From: Linum tenue
Lineage: Eukaryota; Streptophyta; Magnoliopsida; Malpighiales; Linaceae
Reading direction: 5' to 3'
Length of the DNA: 64,000 nucleotides
Assembly (NCBI GenBank): GCA_946122785.1
Contig: CAMGYJ010000006.1
Span: 34,306,066 to 34,370,065 of the forward strand
How positions within the stretch are numbered: the first letter of the stretch is position 1; every line of letters starts with the position of its first letter. Shown one piece after another: positions 47,292 to 58,509 of the stretch. The notes under the pieces are model-generated. The model saw only the letters and a program-made list of their open reading frames with translations. It did not search any database and had not been told where the DNA came from. The position numbers and the translations under genes are program-made.

Positions 47292-48316
47292 TCTGACGTG
47301 GATAACCTAATTTTTCAAGAAGGCTAACGTGGTAGGAATGCGATTAACTCCTTTAATATATTTTATATTTATATAGATAGATAGATAGATAAAATGGCCA
47401 AAGGATAATCCTCTCATTCTCATGCTTTATGGAGCTTGGCATCATAAGATCATATCGCACAAAGAGAGAAATGATGTTGGCTGTCTGCCTGTCTGGCTGA
47501 TGATGACATTTCCTCTTTCCTATACTTGTCTTTCTTCACACACTCGATTTCAGCCTTTTCTTTTTTAACCTTTTCCTTTTTCCATCTAATATGCGAGGGT
47601 TACCCAGTATACAAATAGAAAAGGTAAAAAAGAGAAGAGGGCAGATGCCAAATTGCAATCTTTTCCTTTTTCCCACCCCACCCATTCACCCTAATGTTGC
47701 AGCTAGCAACCCAACTTCCATATCACAAGCTTCTCTATCTTCCAGTTCTCTGAGGAGCATGTTCTGCATTCTTCAAACTTTGGGTTCAGCTCCTTCCGGC
47801 ACTGTCCCCTGCTTCAAGATTTCTGAGCCCAGTGTCACCTCCCATGCTTCTTGCCTGATGTTCAAGATCATGTGTAAATAAAAGAAGTAACTCAGTTTAA
47901 GTTGAGGTTCATGAAGAAGACTAGCTAGTGGGTGGTTTGGATATTGTAAAGCAACATGATGGATGTAGTTAGTGAAAGTGGGACTGCACCAATTCATGGG
48001 TATCGAGCTTCATTTTACAAAGTTGTTCACAGACATGACGTTCTAGAACATTACGTTATGTGACGGCAAATGATGATGATGATGATGATGATGGGCATTG
48101 AACCATTTGGCCACATGGTGCCACAAGTTAATTCTAATATCACTGCTAGTTTCATCGTGCTTCCAGGCAACCTTGAGGCTTTAATAATAATGATGGGAGG
48201 AGAGGAGAGGAGAGGAGAGTGGTTGTGGTGTGTAAGAGAAGTAAAGACATCTATCCACTATACAATATATTAAAAATCAATCAACATCTCATTATGTCGG
48301 CTTACTGGGATCCTTC
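47292..48316. other. Spacer including kinase-gene 3' flank
   Basis: No gene is supported. A GAT trinucleotide run (48070-48093) and a GGAGA run (48196-48219) are present. The part next to 48317 probably includes the 3'UTR of the minus-strand kinase gene. Confidence 0.4.
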
Positions 48317-51300
48317 TTACTTACCTCTTTGAAACAATGACTTGCGGATCACCTGCCGGATGTGGCGCTCGTGCCTTTGCAATAGTTCATCCACTCTCTG
48401 AGACGGCTGAGATAACAGCGGTCCAGAAAACTCAACCTTGTCTCCCTGATGCTTCAACCCCTGTAGGATATCAAGCACAATCAGAACAGGAAAGCTAACA
48501 TCTTTGTAATAATTCATCTACTCCAATTGACTGTTTTCCTGGTCCAACTTCTCTACTCAGATCCCACTGTGGAACCTAATGTACAGGACAGCCCATTACA
48601 GTAGGCATATCTTCATCGTTCACTTTCATTAACAGGAAAAGCTTTTGACTAGCATGACATCCTACGTTCAAAAAAGCTAAGGAAAGAAACCAGGTACTCC
48701 ATAAGCTGCTAAATCCTAATCAGTTTCACGTTTCTTTATTTGGCTCTTAACTCAATGACTATTTTGCAAATAGTATCCGAAACCGATCTCACTTGCTATA
48801 GCTTACAAGGTTCTTCTTTTTACACCAAGAGTTTCGAATTACAGGTTGCTTTTCAGAAGAAATGCGTCGAATCAGCATCTTCCTTAGCAGCCAGATTTAT
48901 AAGCTACAACTGGACATGTATGTACGGTTCTAATAATATGAAAAATGTTACGGTTCTGATAAGTTATGCACGTACCAAATTAGTTCTCCTGGCATCCAGT
49001 CCCTCTCTTTGATAAAGTCCCAATGACAGTTCCTGAGAATGGTAATCCTCAGAAGCATCAAAGGAGTCTGGGCGTTCGAATTCCCTCCACTGTTTCTGCA
49101 ACGAACGCTTGGACATATCGTACGAGTCACGCCCTCTAGAACTGCTACTCGCCCCGCTATCAAGGTCTCCACAATCATGTCGCTTTGAGTCAAAGTTATT
49201 ATTCATGTCACCAATAGGAGCAGCTGAAGGATCTAATCCGTTGCTGATACAGCCTTTTTTAATGGACCTATGTTGGGAGGCATCATCCTTTCGCCTTCTT
49301 GCCCAGGCAAAGCCACTAGAAGTGGAAACTTGCAAAGGCCCAGAGAAGGGAATGTCTCCCTGGGATGCATTCTTGACATGGAAAACCTCATCCAATTTCT
49401 CAAGTGAAGGTTTTCTTGCATCCATGTTTGACCTGGTGGTATCTCGTCTTCCATTTGGAAGAGAGCAGCCATTGCTAGTGATGATGGTTTGACCACATTG
49501 GTGTCCTCGAGCTGTCAGATGGTCCTGGAGCATGGGAAGGAAGTGAATGGCAGGCTCCTGAAAGAAATAGCGGGAAACAGACGGAGGAGACACAGAGTTC
49601 GACCACAGACCTCTGTTGGTCCCAGTATGTTGACTGGACAAGGTTTGCGTGCTGCTGGCTTTCTCATTTCACAACCACGATTTCTCCCACTCATCTTTTT
49701 CCTGGAATCCAAAGTTGCCACAGAAAAGACACGAGTCAGGAACTTTGGTTTGGTTTGGTTTGGTTTGGTTTGGTTTGGTTTGGTTTGGTTTGGAACCAAA
49801 CAAACAACTAGTACGTCTCGTCCGTGTCAGGGCATATGGAAAGCCAAAAGAATCCTAAACTAAAGAGAAAGATTAGCAGCATCTTACCTCCTAGCTTCCT
49901 CTCGGTTCTTTGCATCAATTTCTTTGTTAGGAGGGTATTTTGGCAGGCTAGCTGGTTCGCAAGCATGAGGCTTGGTGGTGAAATACTGAAGATTCAGGTA
50001 AAAACTAAACTGAATTAGAAATGCCAGTGGTGAAAACTGAACACTTGCAAAAGCATGAGAAAGAAATTTGAATTTGTTTGGCCATTCACTTGCATGAAAA
50101 GATGGCATTATTCGTGCCGAAGAATAGATGATGAAAAATAATACTGACCTCGGATGAAAGAGCAGACGAGGCAGTTCCACGCTTGTATGGCTCCACAGAC
50201 AGTAGAGTGTCGATGAGACTCACTGCACTAGGGTGTAAATCTTTAAAGGTCTCGAGAAGGCAGCTTTCATAATGTTGCTGCGGTTTGAACAAGGTGGAAT
50301 GAGGTAGCTTGGACTTTTTCCAATACTCATCAGGTGGGGACCCACACAGCTTGAAAATTTTGTGCAACTGTTCAACCTGAATGAGAAGCAATGCCAGTCA
50401 AAAACAGATTAGTCAGTATCAACTAGAGTAGGAAATAATATGAGAGTTCTCTGCAGCTGAAAACTGTTAGTTTGATCATCATGAGCAGAAGAAGAAGAAG
50501 AATGAAACTAACTATTGACAAAACTCGTTTCAGACATTACTTGACAAGCTGTACGTGATGTAGTGAGGCAGGTGATTTACCTCGGTTCGTCCTTGCAAAA
50601 TGGGTTTGCCAAGGAGAAGTTCAGCAAATACACAGCCAACACTCCAAAGATCCACAGATGATCCATAATTTGTTGAACCAAGCAAGAGTTCAGGAGGGCG
50701 ATACCACAAAGTCACCACTCGACTGGTCAGAGGTTGCCGATTCCCAGAAGTACAGAAGTTTGCCAGCCCAAAGTCTGCAACTTTCAGAACCCCTTGGTTG
50801 TTTACAAGAAGGTTGGAACCTTTAATATCCCTATGCATAACACCTTTGGAATGGCAATGCTCAATTCCTGACAATAACTGTTTCATGTAGCACTTGATCT
50901 GCAGAGGGGAGGGGGGGAAAGAAACAAAAACATACCACATAAACATATTTGAATGCACAAGCACAAAAACATATATGCCAGCCAGAAGATGAAAATTCAA
51001 AGCAGAAGAGGGGAACTAACCTGTGACTCGGTAAACCTGACATCCGGGCAAGAAAGCAGCCCAGTAATGTCATGCTCCATATACTCAAACACTAGGTATA
51101 TGCTGCAGGACAAATGGGAAGTAATCAATCCATCCAATTTCATGACATTGGGATGATCAAGCCGGCGAAGGATCATAATCTCCCTTGCCATAAACCTCAC
51201 ACTCTCGGGCTCGAAATTGTCAAACCGGACCTTCTTCAAAGCAACAATCCTCCCAGTCTCAAGCTCCTTTGCTCGGAACACGCTGCTATATGTACCTTGG

Positions 51301-52025
51301 CCTATCTATTGAAACAAGAGGGGAAACCAAGCGGTTAGCTGATATAAGCATCCAGCTAAAGCAAATCAAAGACAGGGAGGGATACGAGAAGATCCATCAT
51401 CGCTGCAATGTGGCAAAGTGCAGATGGAAGGGAAAATTCAATTTCCTGATTCCTATTTGGTGACATTAATAATAATAATGTGCAGCCGTTCCTTTCCAGA
51501 AGTAGTTGAATAAGGCAAAAGTTTAGGCATGCGGAATTCTTAAGATGACAACACTTTCCTATCAATCAAAATCCAAAATAGCCCCTTTGAAAGCAGCCAT
51601 CTTTCCTGTGCAATTCGATTCATGGAGAACCACGAAATGTCTTTTTTTTTTTCTTTCTCTCTGTTTGTATCAATGAACCAATAAATAAAAGAGAAGGAAA
51701 TTGAAACAACCTTGTCCAATTTTTGGAAGGAATCGGCCTTGAGAGGGACCCAGCCGTGAATGGCTTCGCCGGCGACGGCGCTGAGCCAGGCGGGCCAGCC
51801 GGCGGCGACCTGCTCCCCTTGGACGTAGCTGTGCAAATTCCTCAATCGAAAACTGAGGGAGTCCGCGTTGGAGCTGGCACGACCGGAGTCGCCCAAGTCG
51901 CAAGCTGCTACCACATCAGCATTGTTGTCTTTGAGATTCGCAGGTTTGTCGCCGACCCAGATCCGGCCGGAATGATCGAGCGCCGGGGTGACGGAGACGG
52001 CCTGCTTGGAGGTGACGCAGCCCAT
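48317..52025 (-). CDS. CDK-like Ser/Thr kinase, IBS1/At1g54610 group
   Basis: Eight exons can be joined with GT-AG introns and a continuous frame: 52025-51711, 51305-51021, 50898-50581, 50376-50149, 49985-49888, 49701-49611, 49557-48976 and 48460-48317, giving 686 residues. The start MGCVTSKQ carries a predicted N-myristoylation/palmitoylation signal, which would anchor the kinase at a membrane. The kinase domain opens at about residue 101 with IGQGTYSSVF. The ATP lysine is K129 (VALKKV), and PESVRFMAREI occupies the PSTAIRE-helix position, as in this plant CDK-like group. HRDIKGSN has D224, ADFG has D242, and the activation segment ends TLWYRPPELLLG. The long tail has SGRNRG, QGDIPFSGPLQVS, FAWARRRKDDAS, RPDSFDASEDYHSQELSL and the last-exon DKVEFSGPLLSQ, all typical of the group. 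Arabidopsis IBS1 acts in defence priming; that role is not shown here. The final codons overlap a good donor (GGTAAGTA), so a further 3' exon is possible. Confidence 0.92.
49741..49795. repeat. (TTTGG)n microsatellite in kinase intron 5
   Basis: About ten uninterrupted GGTTT units occupy the short intron between exons 5 and 6 (49888 to 49701 on minus). Frames through it are artefacts. Confidence 0.95.
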
Positions 52026-53125
52026 TTGAGGGAGAGTGACCGGTTGGAAGTGAACCCAGGACAGGATTGCCGGCGCCGCAGTGGCACCGGAGTCGAGAGT
52101 GACAAGGAAGGAGGGACTCCGAGTCGTCACATTCAGGAGGAACCAGGAAAGAAAGAGAGCGAGCGAGAGATGGAATTGGGAGGGAGGGAGGAAAGGAAGG
52201 AGATGGTAATTTAATAATCAGCAATAATTTAATTATTTGTGACGAGAAACGAAATTCGAACAGCTCCCCAAACAGACAAGTTTTTATACCCGCAACCGGA
52301 AGCAGCAATTGTTTTGTTTTGTAGACTCACTGGAAGGAAGGAGGGAATGTTTTTTTTTTTTTTTTCCTCCTTTTTTTCTTTTTCATTATATGAACTGATT
52401 GTATCCAATCCAACTGAATATATCAGTTGCTAAACCAGTACAATATGGACAGGACAACATTGTTCTAAATTCTAACTCCTCGACTGCTCTGGTAGCCAAA
52501 GAAAAGAAAGGAAAGGAAAGGAAAGGAAATTCATTTCATTCACCCGGCCGGTAATCGCGGGGGAGATTGAGTGGCCTGTGTGCCTGAAACATCATTACAA
52601 TTACTAACCGGCCGGTAATCGCGGGGAGATTGACTGACTGGCATGTGTGTCTGAATCATCATTACAACTACTAAACACACAAAACAAAACAAGAAAACAC
52701 AAAGAAACTAATCCAATGGAATTGGCCACGGTGGCAGGCAAGAGCCGCACTAACCCAACCCAACCAAACCAAACCAGCAAAACCAAGATTTTAAACTATA
52801 GCGGAGGGGCAGGGTTATATTATTTCCAGTTGTCGTTTTGTGGTTTTGTAGGGTTGGACTTTGGACGCAGAGCGGCAGAAGCAGGGTGGGAAAGGAAAGG
52901 CACTTTAGTCAAACCAAACCCACTCCACTACCCGACTACAGTAGACTTGATTTCCCCTTCCTTCCCCGTCGCCCACTCAATACAATAATTCTCTTCCTCC
53001 CGTCCCGCCTGCTTTTTTCAAACTATAACCACTATTTAATTAATAAGTAGCTTCCCACCCCCGACCATTTGGCGAGGTGAGTTTACAGTTCAGACTTTGC
53101 AATGCTAATAGCTTCGTAATACTAC
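52026..53125. other. Kinase-gene 5' flank
   Basis: Upstream of the minus-strand start lie a purine/pyrimidine-biased leader (52030-52210), a poly-T tract near 52350, GGAAA repeats (52505-52530) and a doubled 65 bp block. The promoter is expected here, but no TATA box could be assigned confidently. Confidence 0.4.
52544..52675. repeat. Tandem duplication of a 65 bp block
   Basis: CCGGCCGGTAATCGCGGGG, GAGATTGA, TGTGTGCCTGAA and CATCATTACAA-type segments occur twice, back to back, with minor changes, in the upstream region of the kinase gene. Confidence 0.88.
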
Positions 53126-53274
53126 GTAGGGGTGGAAGTTTGGTTGCGGGTAGTAAAATAACGATTTTTGTGGTTAGGAGTTATCTACTATTCACTACTG
53201 TTAACCTACAAAATTCATAATAACTACACTAATTATATTTATTTAGTGAATTAATTTTATAATATAATAGTATG

Positions 53275-53618
53275 TGTTGATGTGACTTGAATCGGACTAT
53301 CAGCCGCTACGACTGGTAATCAGGGGTCTCAATGTTATTTGGGTTCGGGTTCTAGGCCTGGTCTGTAACCGTTTCCTTTGCCAGATTGGATTAGGTTTAG
53401 ACCCACATGGAGAAGTACTATAAATACTTCTCATACTCCTTTGTAATCTGTAATCTCCTCGATATAGTGAAACTGGCTCTCTCTCGCCCGTGGACTAGCT
53501 AACACATCGTGTTAGTAAACCACGTAAATCGTGTGTCTGTGTTTTTCGATTCTCGCTTTCGTATTCTTGCTTTGTCGATTCTGGCGATTTCCCGATCCGT
53601 AGCAGCGTGTTTTTAACA
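53275..53618 (+). mobile_element. Solo LTR, copia-like
   Basis: A 344 bp unit starts TGTTGATGTGACTTG and ends TTTTTAACA, with the exact 5 bp duplication GTATG on both sides (53270-53274, 53619-53623). It has a TATA box at 53419 and a CT-rich leader with AACACATCGTGTTAG. TG..CA ends, 5 bp duplication and size fit a solo LTR left by recombination. The copia assignment is by length and style only. Confidence 0.82.
53419..53426 (+). promoter_or_regulatory. TATA box of solo LTR
   Basis: TATAAATA lies about 140 bp into the LTR, in the expected U3 position. Confidence 0.55.
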
Positions 53619-54203
53619 GTATGTGAAAAGTGCGAGGATAAAAATTAAAGTAGCCACCAAATAAAAAAGACACACCTAATCAGTTTTATGTACCAATTTT
53701 TTAGTTTATAAAACACTATAATCGATAGAGTGAAGAATAATTAATTCATTAAAAGTGAACGCCTTTTGTAACTTTTATCAGTATGTTTTTGATTTTGTGT
53801 GAAAAAAATACAAGATCATATTTAATTGTCATATTCACCCCTAGTCAGGGGAAATATGAAATCACAGCTCTCTAACACAAAAGTTGAATACCAAACTCAA
53901 AAAGAAAAAATCTCCACGTTGAGTAAGATCGATGTACAAAATTGTATCTCCACGAACAACACAAGTGTATATCACTATAGTCTAGTTACGAACAACAAAT
54001 ACGTTAGTGGCGACTAGAAATCTATGCTTGCAAAGATGGATTTTTGCGGGTAACCACACCCAACCCGCACAAACCCACAGTGGGTAGTGGTTACCCACTA
54101 ACCACTGCGGTGCGGGTTGTGGGTAGCATAATTGTAAATTTGTGAGTGTGGGTACCCGCAAAATGTGGGGCGGGTAACCACACCCACCCCAATTTCCACC
54201 CCT

Positions 54204-54731
54204 AATACTAGGATGACAATGAGGTGGGTTTGTCTAAATCATACTCATCCCCACTTTCAAATATTCAAATTCATACCCGCCCATACCCATGCGGGGAAGG
54301 TTTTCCAAACTCATCCCCATACCCTGGGTTTCGGGTACCCATGGGGTAATACCCGCCCCGCACATCCACCATTATAATGCCTAAATTTTACATATAAATT
54401 TTCAATTGAACATTAAATGCACATACTATATCCATGAAGTCGATAAAATGACAATCATTCTTAATATGGTCTAAAACATCTTATCCTAAAACATCCATCA
54501 ATTCATAAGATAGAGTACAATGTAATCCAAATCATTATTCTCTGACTCTAATACATCTACTAAGTAATAACTAACTAATATAATCTTGCTGACACGAGGA
54601 AAAAAGTGAAAGAGTGAAGGGAGAGTTGAGGAAAAGGAATTAGGTTTTGATTTCGGTGGACACTCAATTGCATTTCTACTAATTATTTTGTTGAGTTATC
54701 CTCACTATCATTGGTAAATGAGGAATTTTAC
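54204..54731. other. Spacer with GGTACCC-rich stretch
   Basis: No gene. 54220-54370 is rich in CATACCC/GGGTACCC motifs that resemble the subterminal DNA of the preceding element, so a second related element may be present, but its ends were not found. Confidence 0.35.
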
Positions 54732-56892
54732 AATGCTATATAGCATTGGTGCTATAGGTTTTTACCTTTACTAGCTTTTTACCTAGCCCGTTGGCCGGTG
54801 ATTTTCATTTTATCATTTAAATTAATCAATTTATCTATATGTTTAAACTATTTTGGATCTTCTAAATTTTTTACATTTGCATTTATACGTGAGTACGCGG
54901 TGCGTCTATAAATTAAAAATTCTCAATACTTAGCACATTCACTTATGATGCTTCGATTCTCTTATCATAAATCATGTCACAAAGATATATCACGTCCCAT
55001 ATAGAATCTTATTTCAAGCTTTGTCAACAACGATACTCAATTTTTTATTATCTTATACAATATATGCCATTAAATGAATCTTGAGTTTGGACGAACTCTC
55101 AACCAATGATGTTGCAGATGTCGACAACTTAGTTAGAATTTATTTTATAAAGGTACTTCAATATTAGATAAATTTGGTCATCCCAATTGAAAGTTTATTG
55201 TCTTAGTGTAAGATCATATTTGTTGATCAAGACACTCAATTTAATATCTTATACAATATGTACCCATTGTTAATTCATGAAGTTTAATTTAGACTTACCC
55301 TCAACTCATGGTCGTTGTTTAGAATCTCGATCCAAGATACTCACACACTGTCGAGGGTTCTAATCTTAACATGGTCCACTGGTGTATAATTTTCTAACTT
55401 ATCAAATATGCATTTGCTAAAATTGATTGATCTTTGGTGTTTGTTTTGGATAAAAATTCCATTACTTATACTAATATCTTCATTTTGTTGGTGTAATGCC
55501 ACATCTATTGTCAATATCTAAGCATGATACTATACTCTAAGTAAGAAAACACTATTTGGATCACGAATTAACCAAATTTGTGGGCATGATACTATACCCT
55601 AACCCTTTATGAGTGAACCCTAGGTCTTAGTTATCTAAATCATAGAGCTTAACCCCTAAGATTGTGCATGTAATTTGTTGCATATATTTTGATTTTTGAC
55701 GAATCATGACCGTTGATTTTTTTTTATAATTAAATTGATCATAGGGTATGAGATTTATAAATTTAAGAGCTAGATTTTAATCTTTAAGGGTTTGAGAATA
55801 ATATCATATGCCAAACTCCAGTCAATTCAAGGTCTAGATATCATTTTCTTATTCAATGTATGTCATAATATACATATAAAATATAAAGAGTTTAATGTAT
55901 TTTTAAGTGTAATTAACACCTTTGTTTGACCGAAATATGTAAATTGTTAAGAAAAATAAGGGGAAATATGAACAAATATAAGACAAAATAAGGTATGGAA
56001 GCATGCATTATAAGATAGAAGAAAAGTTGTCTTTCTTTATCATCTTCATTTGCACAAATCAAGTACTATATTATGGTTTGGTCAAGTTTCTATCAAAATG
56101 AAAAAAACAACTTTTAAAGCATTTTGCTATTTAATATTTGTTTTTGTTGATAGATACAATCATTAGAAAAAGATAGTGTTTGATAACTAAAAAATAAAAT
56201 TATAGTTGGTTTTTCAAATTCAATTAATTATTAAATGTTGATTATCTAAACTCCCTTCATTATAACCTATATTGAGTTCTAATAAATTAAAAATAAAAAT
56301 TAATTAATCAGATTTAATCAAATATATTTTTTAAAAGATTACAAAATATGTCACTATCCAAACATTAGTATACTGCTGCTACGCATATATATTGCAAAAA
56401 ACTATTATTGAATAAAAAAAAATTAAAAGAAAATAGAGATAGCTACATAAATGATCATTAAAATAAAAAGAAAATATTAAAAGAAGATAGATATAGCTAC
56501 ATTAATTGATCATTAACCAACTTTTTTGTTTGTAAAAAAAAAGTGTCCACCATGGCACCTTGTAAATTCTCCAAATGCTTATGTGGCAACAAACTACTTT
56601 TGAATTGCCATAATATTATGTATAGATAGATAGATAGATAGATGGTACAACTTGAAATTGTACCTTTAATGTTATGGTACAACTTCAGATTGTACCTATA
56701 CTTTTTGTACAAATTTTTTTATGCTACAACTTAAACTTGTACCTTATGTGATGGTACAACTTCAAGTTGTAAAGTTGTACCATAACATAATTATACAAAT
56801 TCCTTTATGGTACAACCTAAACTTGTACATTTAATGTTATGGTACAACTTCAAGTTGTACATTAAAGCACCAATACTATATAGCATAGTAAA
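54732..56892. mobile_element. 2.2 kb inverted-repeat element, class uncertain
   Basis: The left end AATTTTACAATGCTATATAG, followed by CATTGGTGCTATA, is matched as an inverted repeat at right by CAATACTATATAGCATAGTAAAATT. The interior is very AT-rich with no coding region and ends in a palindrome array. No convincing target duplication was found, so superfamily and exact borders remain open. Confidence 0.6.
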
Positions 56893-56925
56893 ATTCTGTC
56901 TTTAAGTTGTACATTTAACGAGGAA
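56641..56925. repeat. Array of GGTACAACTT..AAGTTGTACC palindromes
   Basis: At least seven sites such as GGTACAACTTCAAGTTGTAC, GGTACAACTTGAAATTGTAC and CTACAACTTAAACTTGTACC occur in 285 bp, each an inverted repeat around a one- or two-base centre, separated by ATTTAATGTTAT-type spacers. A GATA microsatellite (56626-56642) precedes it. The array overlaps the right end of the inverted-repeat element. Confidence 0.88.
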
Positions 56926-58509
56926 TTACCTTTGCAAGTTCGGACCATGTTTATTAGTCAAATATTTAAGAAATTTCTTAACTTCATTTCAGTCACTAGA
57001 TTAATCATGAAACAAAGAGAACAATCGTCCAAAAAAGAATTAAGGTATTAGTATTTAAGGACGATGCTTTGTAGCTCTTTCTATGTGTGTAGGCACCTCT
57101 TTACCATTGGAAATTTAGATACTTCAATCTCGTTTGTATGTAGCATGTCATCTTTTCACTTTTTGTGGGGCAAGTGGGTTTATACGCAGTCTTGATCTAA
57201 GTAAGAGCAATTTATGTATCTTATCACTTGCGTAAGGGCTTCATTAACTCCTTTTCCTCGATCTGTGCGGAGAGGCCATGCAAACAAGGGGAGTCGAAAG
57301 ATTTATCCATGCCCTTCAATCAAAATTCTCAAACGACACTTCACTCGACAAGGGATTGTACTCAATAAGCGACATCATACCGACGCGACCCGATGCTCAA
57401 TAAAACCTGTCATATTTCCTATGTGCAATGAGTGATTGCCTCACAAGTGACGTGGCTTTACCCCACACTTTATTAAAAAAAAATTATTCACTTTGTCTTG
57501 GTGGGAGTTCCGATGTCAAGAGATACACTTTGACCTCCTTTTTACTTTTAAGAGCAGAGCATGAGAACTCATAATGGATAGTTATAGGCACTGTATCCAC
57601 ACGTTTTGGATGATCAATGACCTCGTGAGGAGGACATCCTTCATAGCCACATGTATTAATATATCGTACCTTACCAGCCGGTTTGACCAGAAACTGGACC
57701 AAGTTTTGGCGGTCTAAACAGAACAAATCAAATTCTGTCTAGTTTTGAAAAAAATATGGGTTCTGTACTACCGCCACATAAAACACCACCGTTCAAACTT
57801 AAAGAAAATGGGGACAAAATTGTTACTGATTTTTGGCGGAGGAACCCTAAGCCATCATCCTGCCCCAAGCCCTATCGGCTCAGCCACTCGTGGAGCTCCT
57901 CTCCTCTCCTTACAGCCCCTAGCCACTCGCCCTCATCAGTCATCCATGTCAAGATCGAGACTTGGAAGGATGTCATCGTTCGTCGTTCCCGACTGAGTCA
58001 TCCCACCCTTCACCTTCTCCCAAGCCCAAGTCAAGGTCGCTGCTTGCTCCCGCCGAGGTTCTCCAGCTCACCAGTCACTCCATCCCTGTCGAGGTCTCCA
58101 TGTCTCTACTTGCTCTGACTGAGGTCGCCGCTTGCTCCATCCCGGTCGAGGTCACCCTTCTCTATGCTCCAACCGTTTGGTGTCTGTCTAACCGAGGTAA
58201 TTGTTGAACAATTCACCAAGGTCGACCACCGCCGATTCGGCGATCACCGAGCCAATTCACCGTGTTCCTATCATTCTTTGATTTAATGATTTCTTCGTGT
58301 TAGGTAGGTGAGATGAATTGATGCTAATATGTGTGTGGATCTTTGGAACCAACAAATTCATATATAAACTAGCTATTTTGTGATTTTTTGGATTCTTGAG
58401 ATTTTGACCTTTTTTTATAACATCCTCTGCATTTTATTAATTTGGAACTAACATCAAATCATCCTCCTTTAATTGGGTTATGAGAAAAATCGGAGGCCTA
58501 CTCTCCCAC
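56926..58509. other. Spacer, no gene seen
   Basis: 57490-57740 and 57741-58200 are moderately GC-rich, with Ser/Pro-rich frames but no recognisable domain. CCAGCCGGTTTGACCAG at 57674 resembles the ends of the hAT-like element at 61827, hinting at another old copy. Confidence 0.35.

Larger units (their letters stand above)
53126..54203. mobile_element. hAT-like non-autonomous element
   Basis: The left end TAGGGGTGGAAGTTTGGTTG and complemented right end TAGGGGTGGAAATTGGGGTG form an imperfect inverted repeat. Flanks AATACTAC (53118-53125) and AATACTAG (54204-54211) match at 7 of 8 bases, as in hAT insertions. Subterminal DNA is rich in GGGTAACC/GGTTACCC motifs. No transposase is seen; a solo LTR is nested inside. 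Confidence 0.6.

Noticed and set aside
49515..49863. Frames with KPNQT or WFGLV repeats
   Set aside because: They cross the (TTTGG)n microsatellite in an intron of the kinase gene.
51723..52214. 163-codon plus-strand frame with Gly/Ala/Asp-rich product
   Set aside because: It is antisense to exon 1 and the leader of the kinase gene, whose frame is supported by splicing and motifs.
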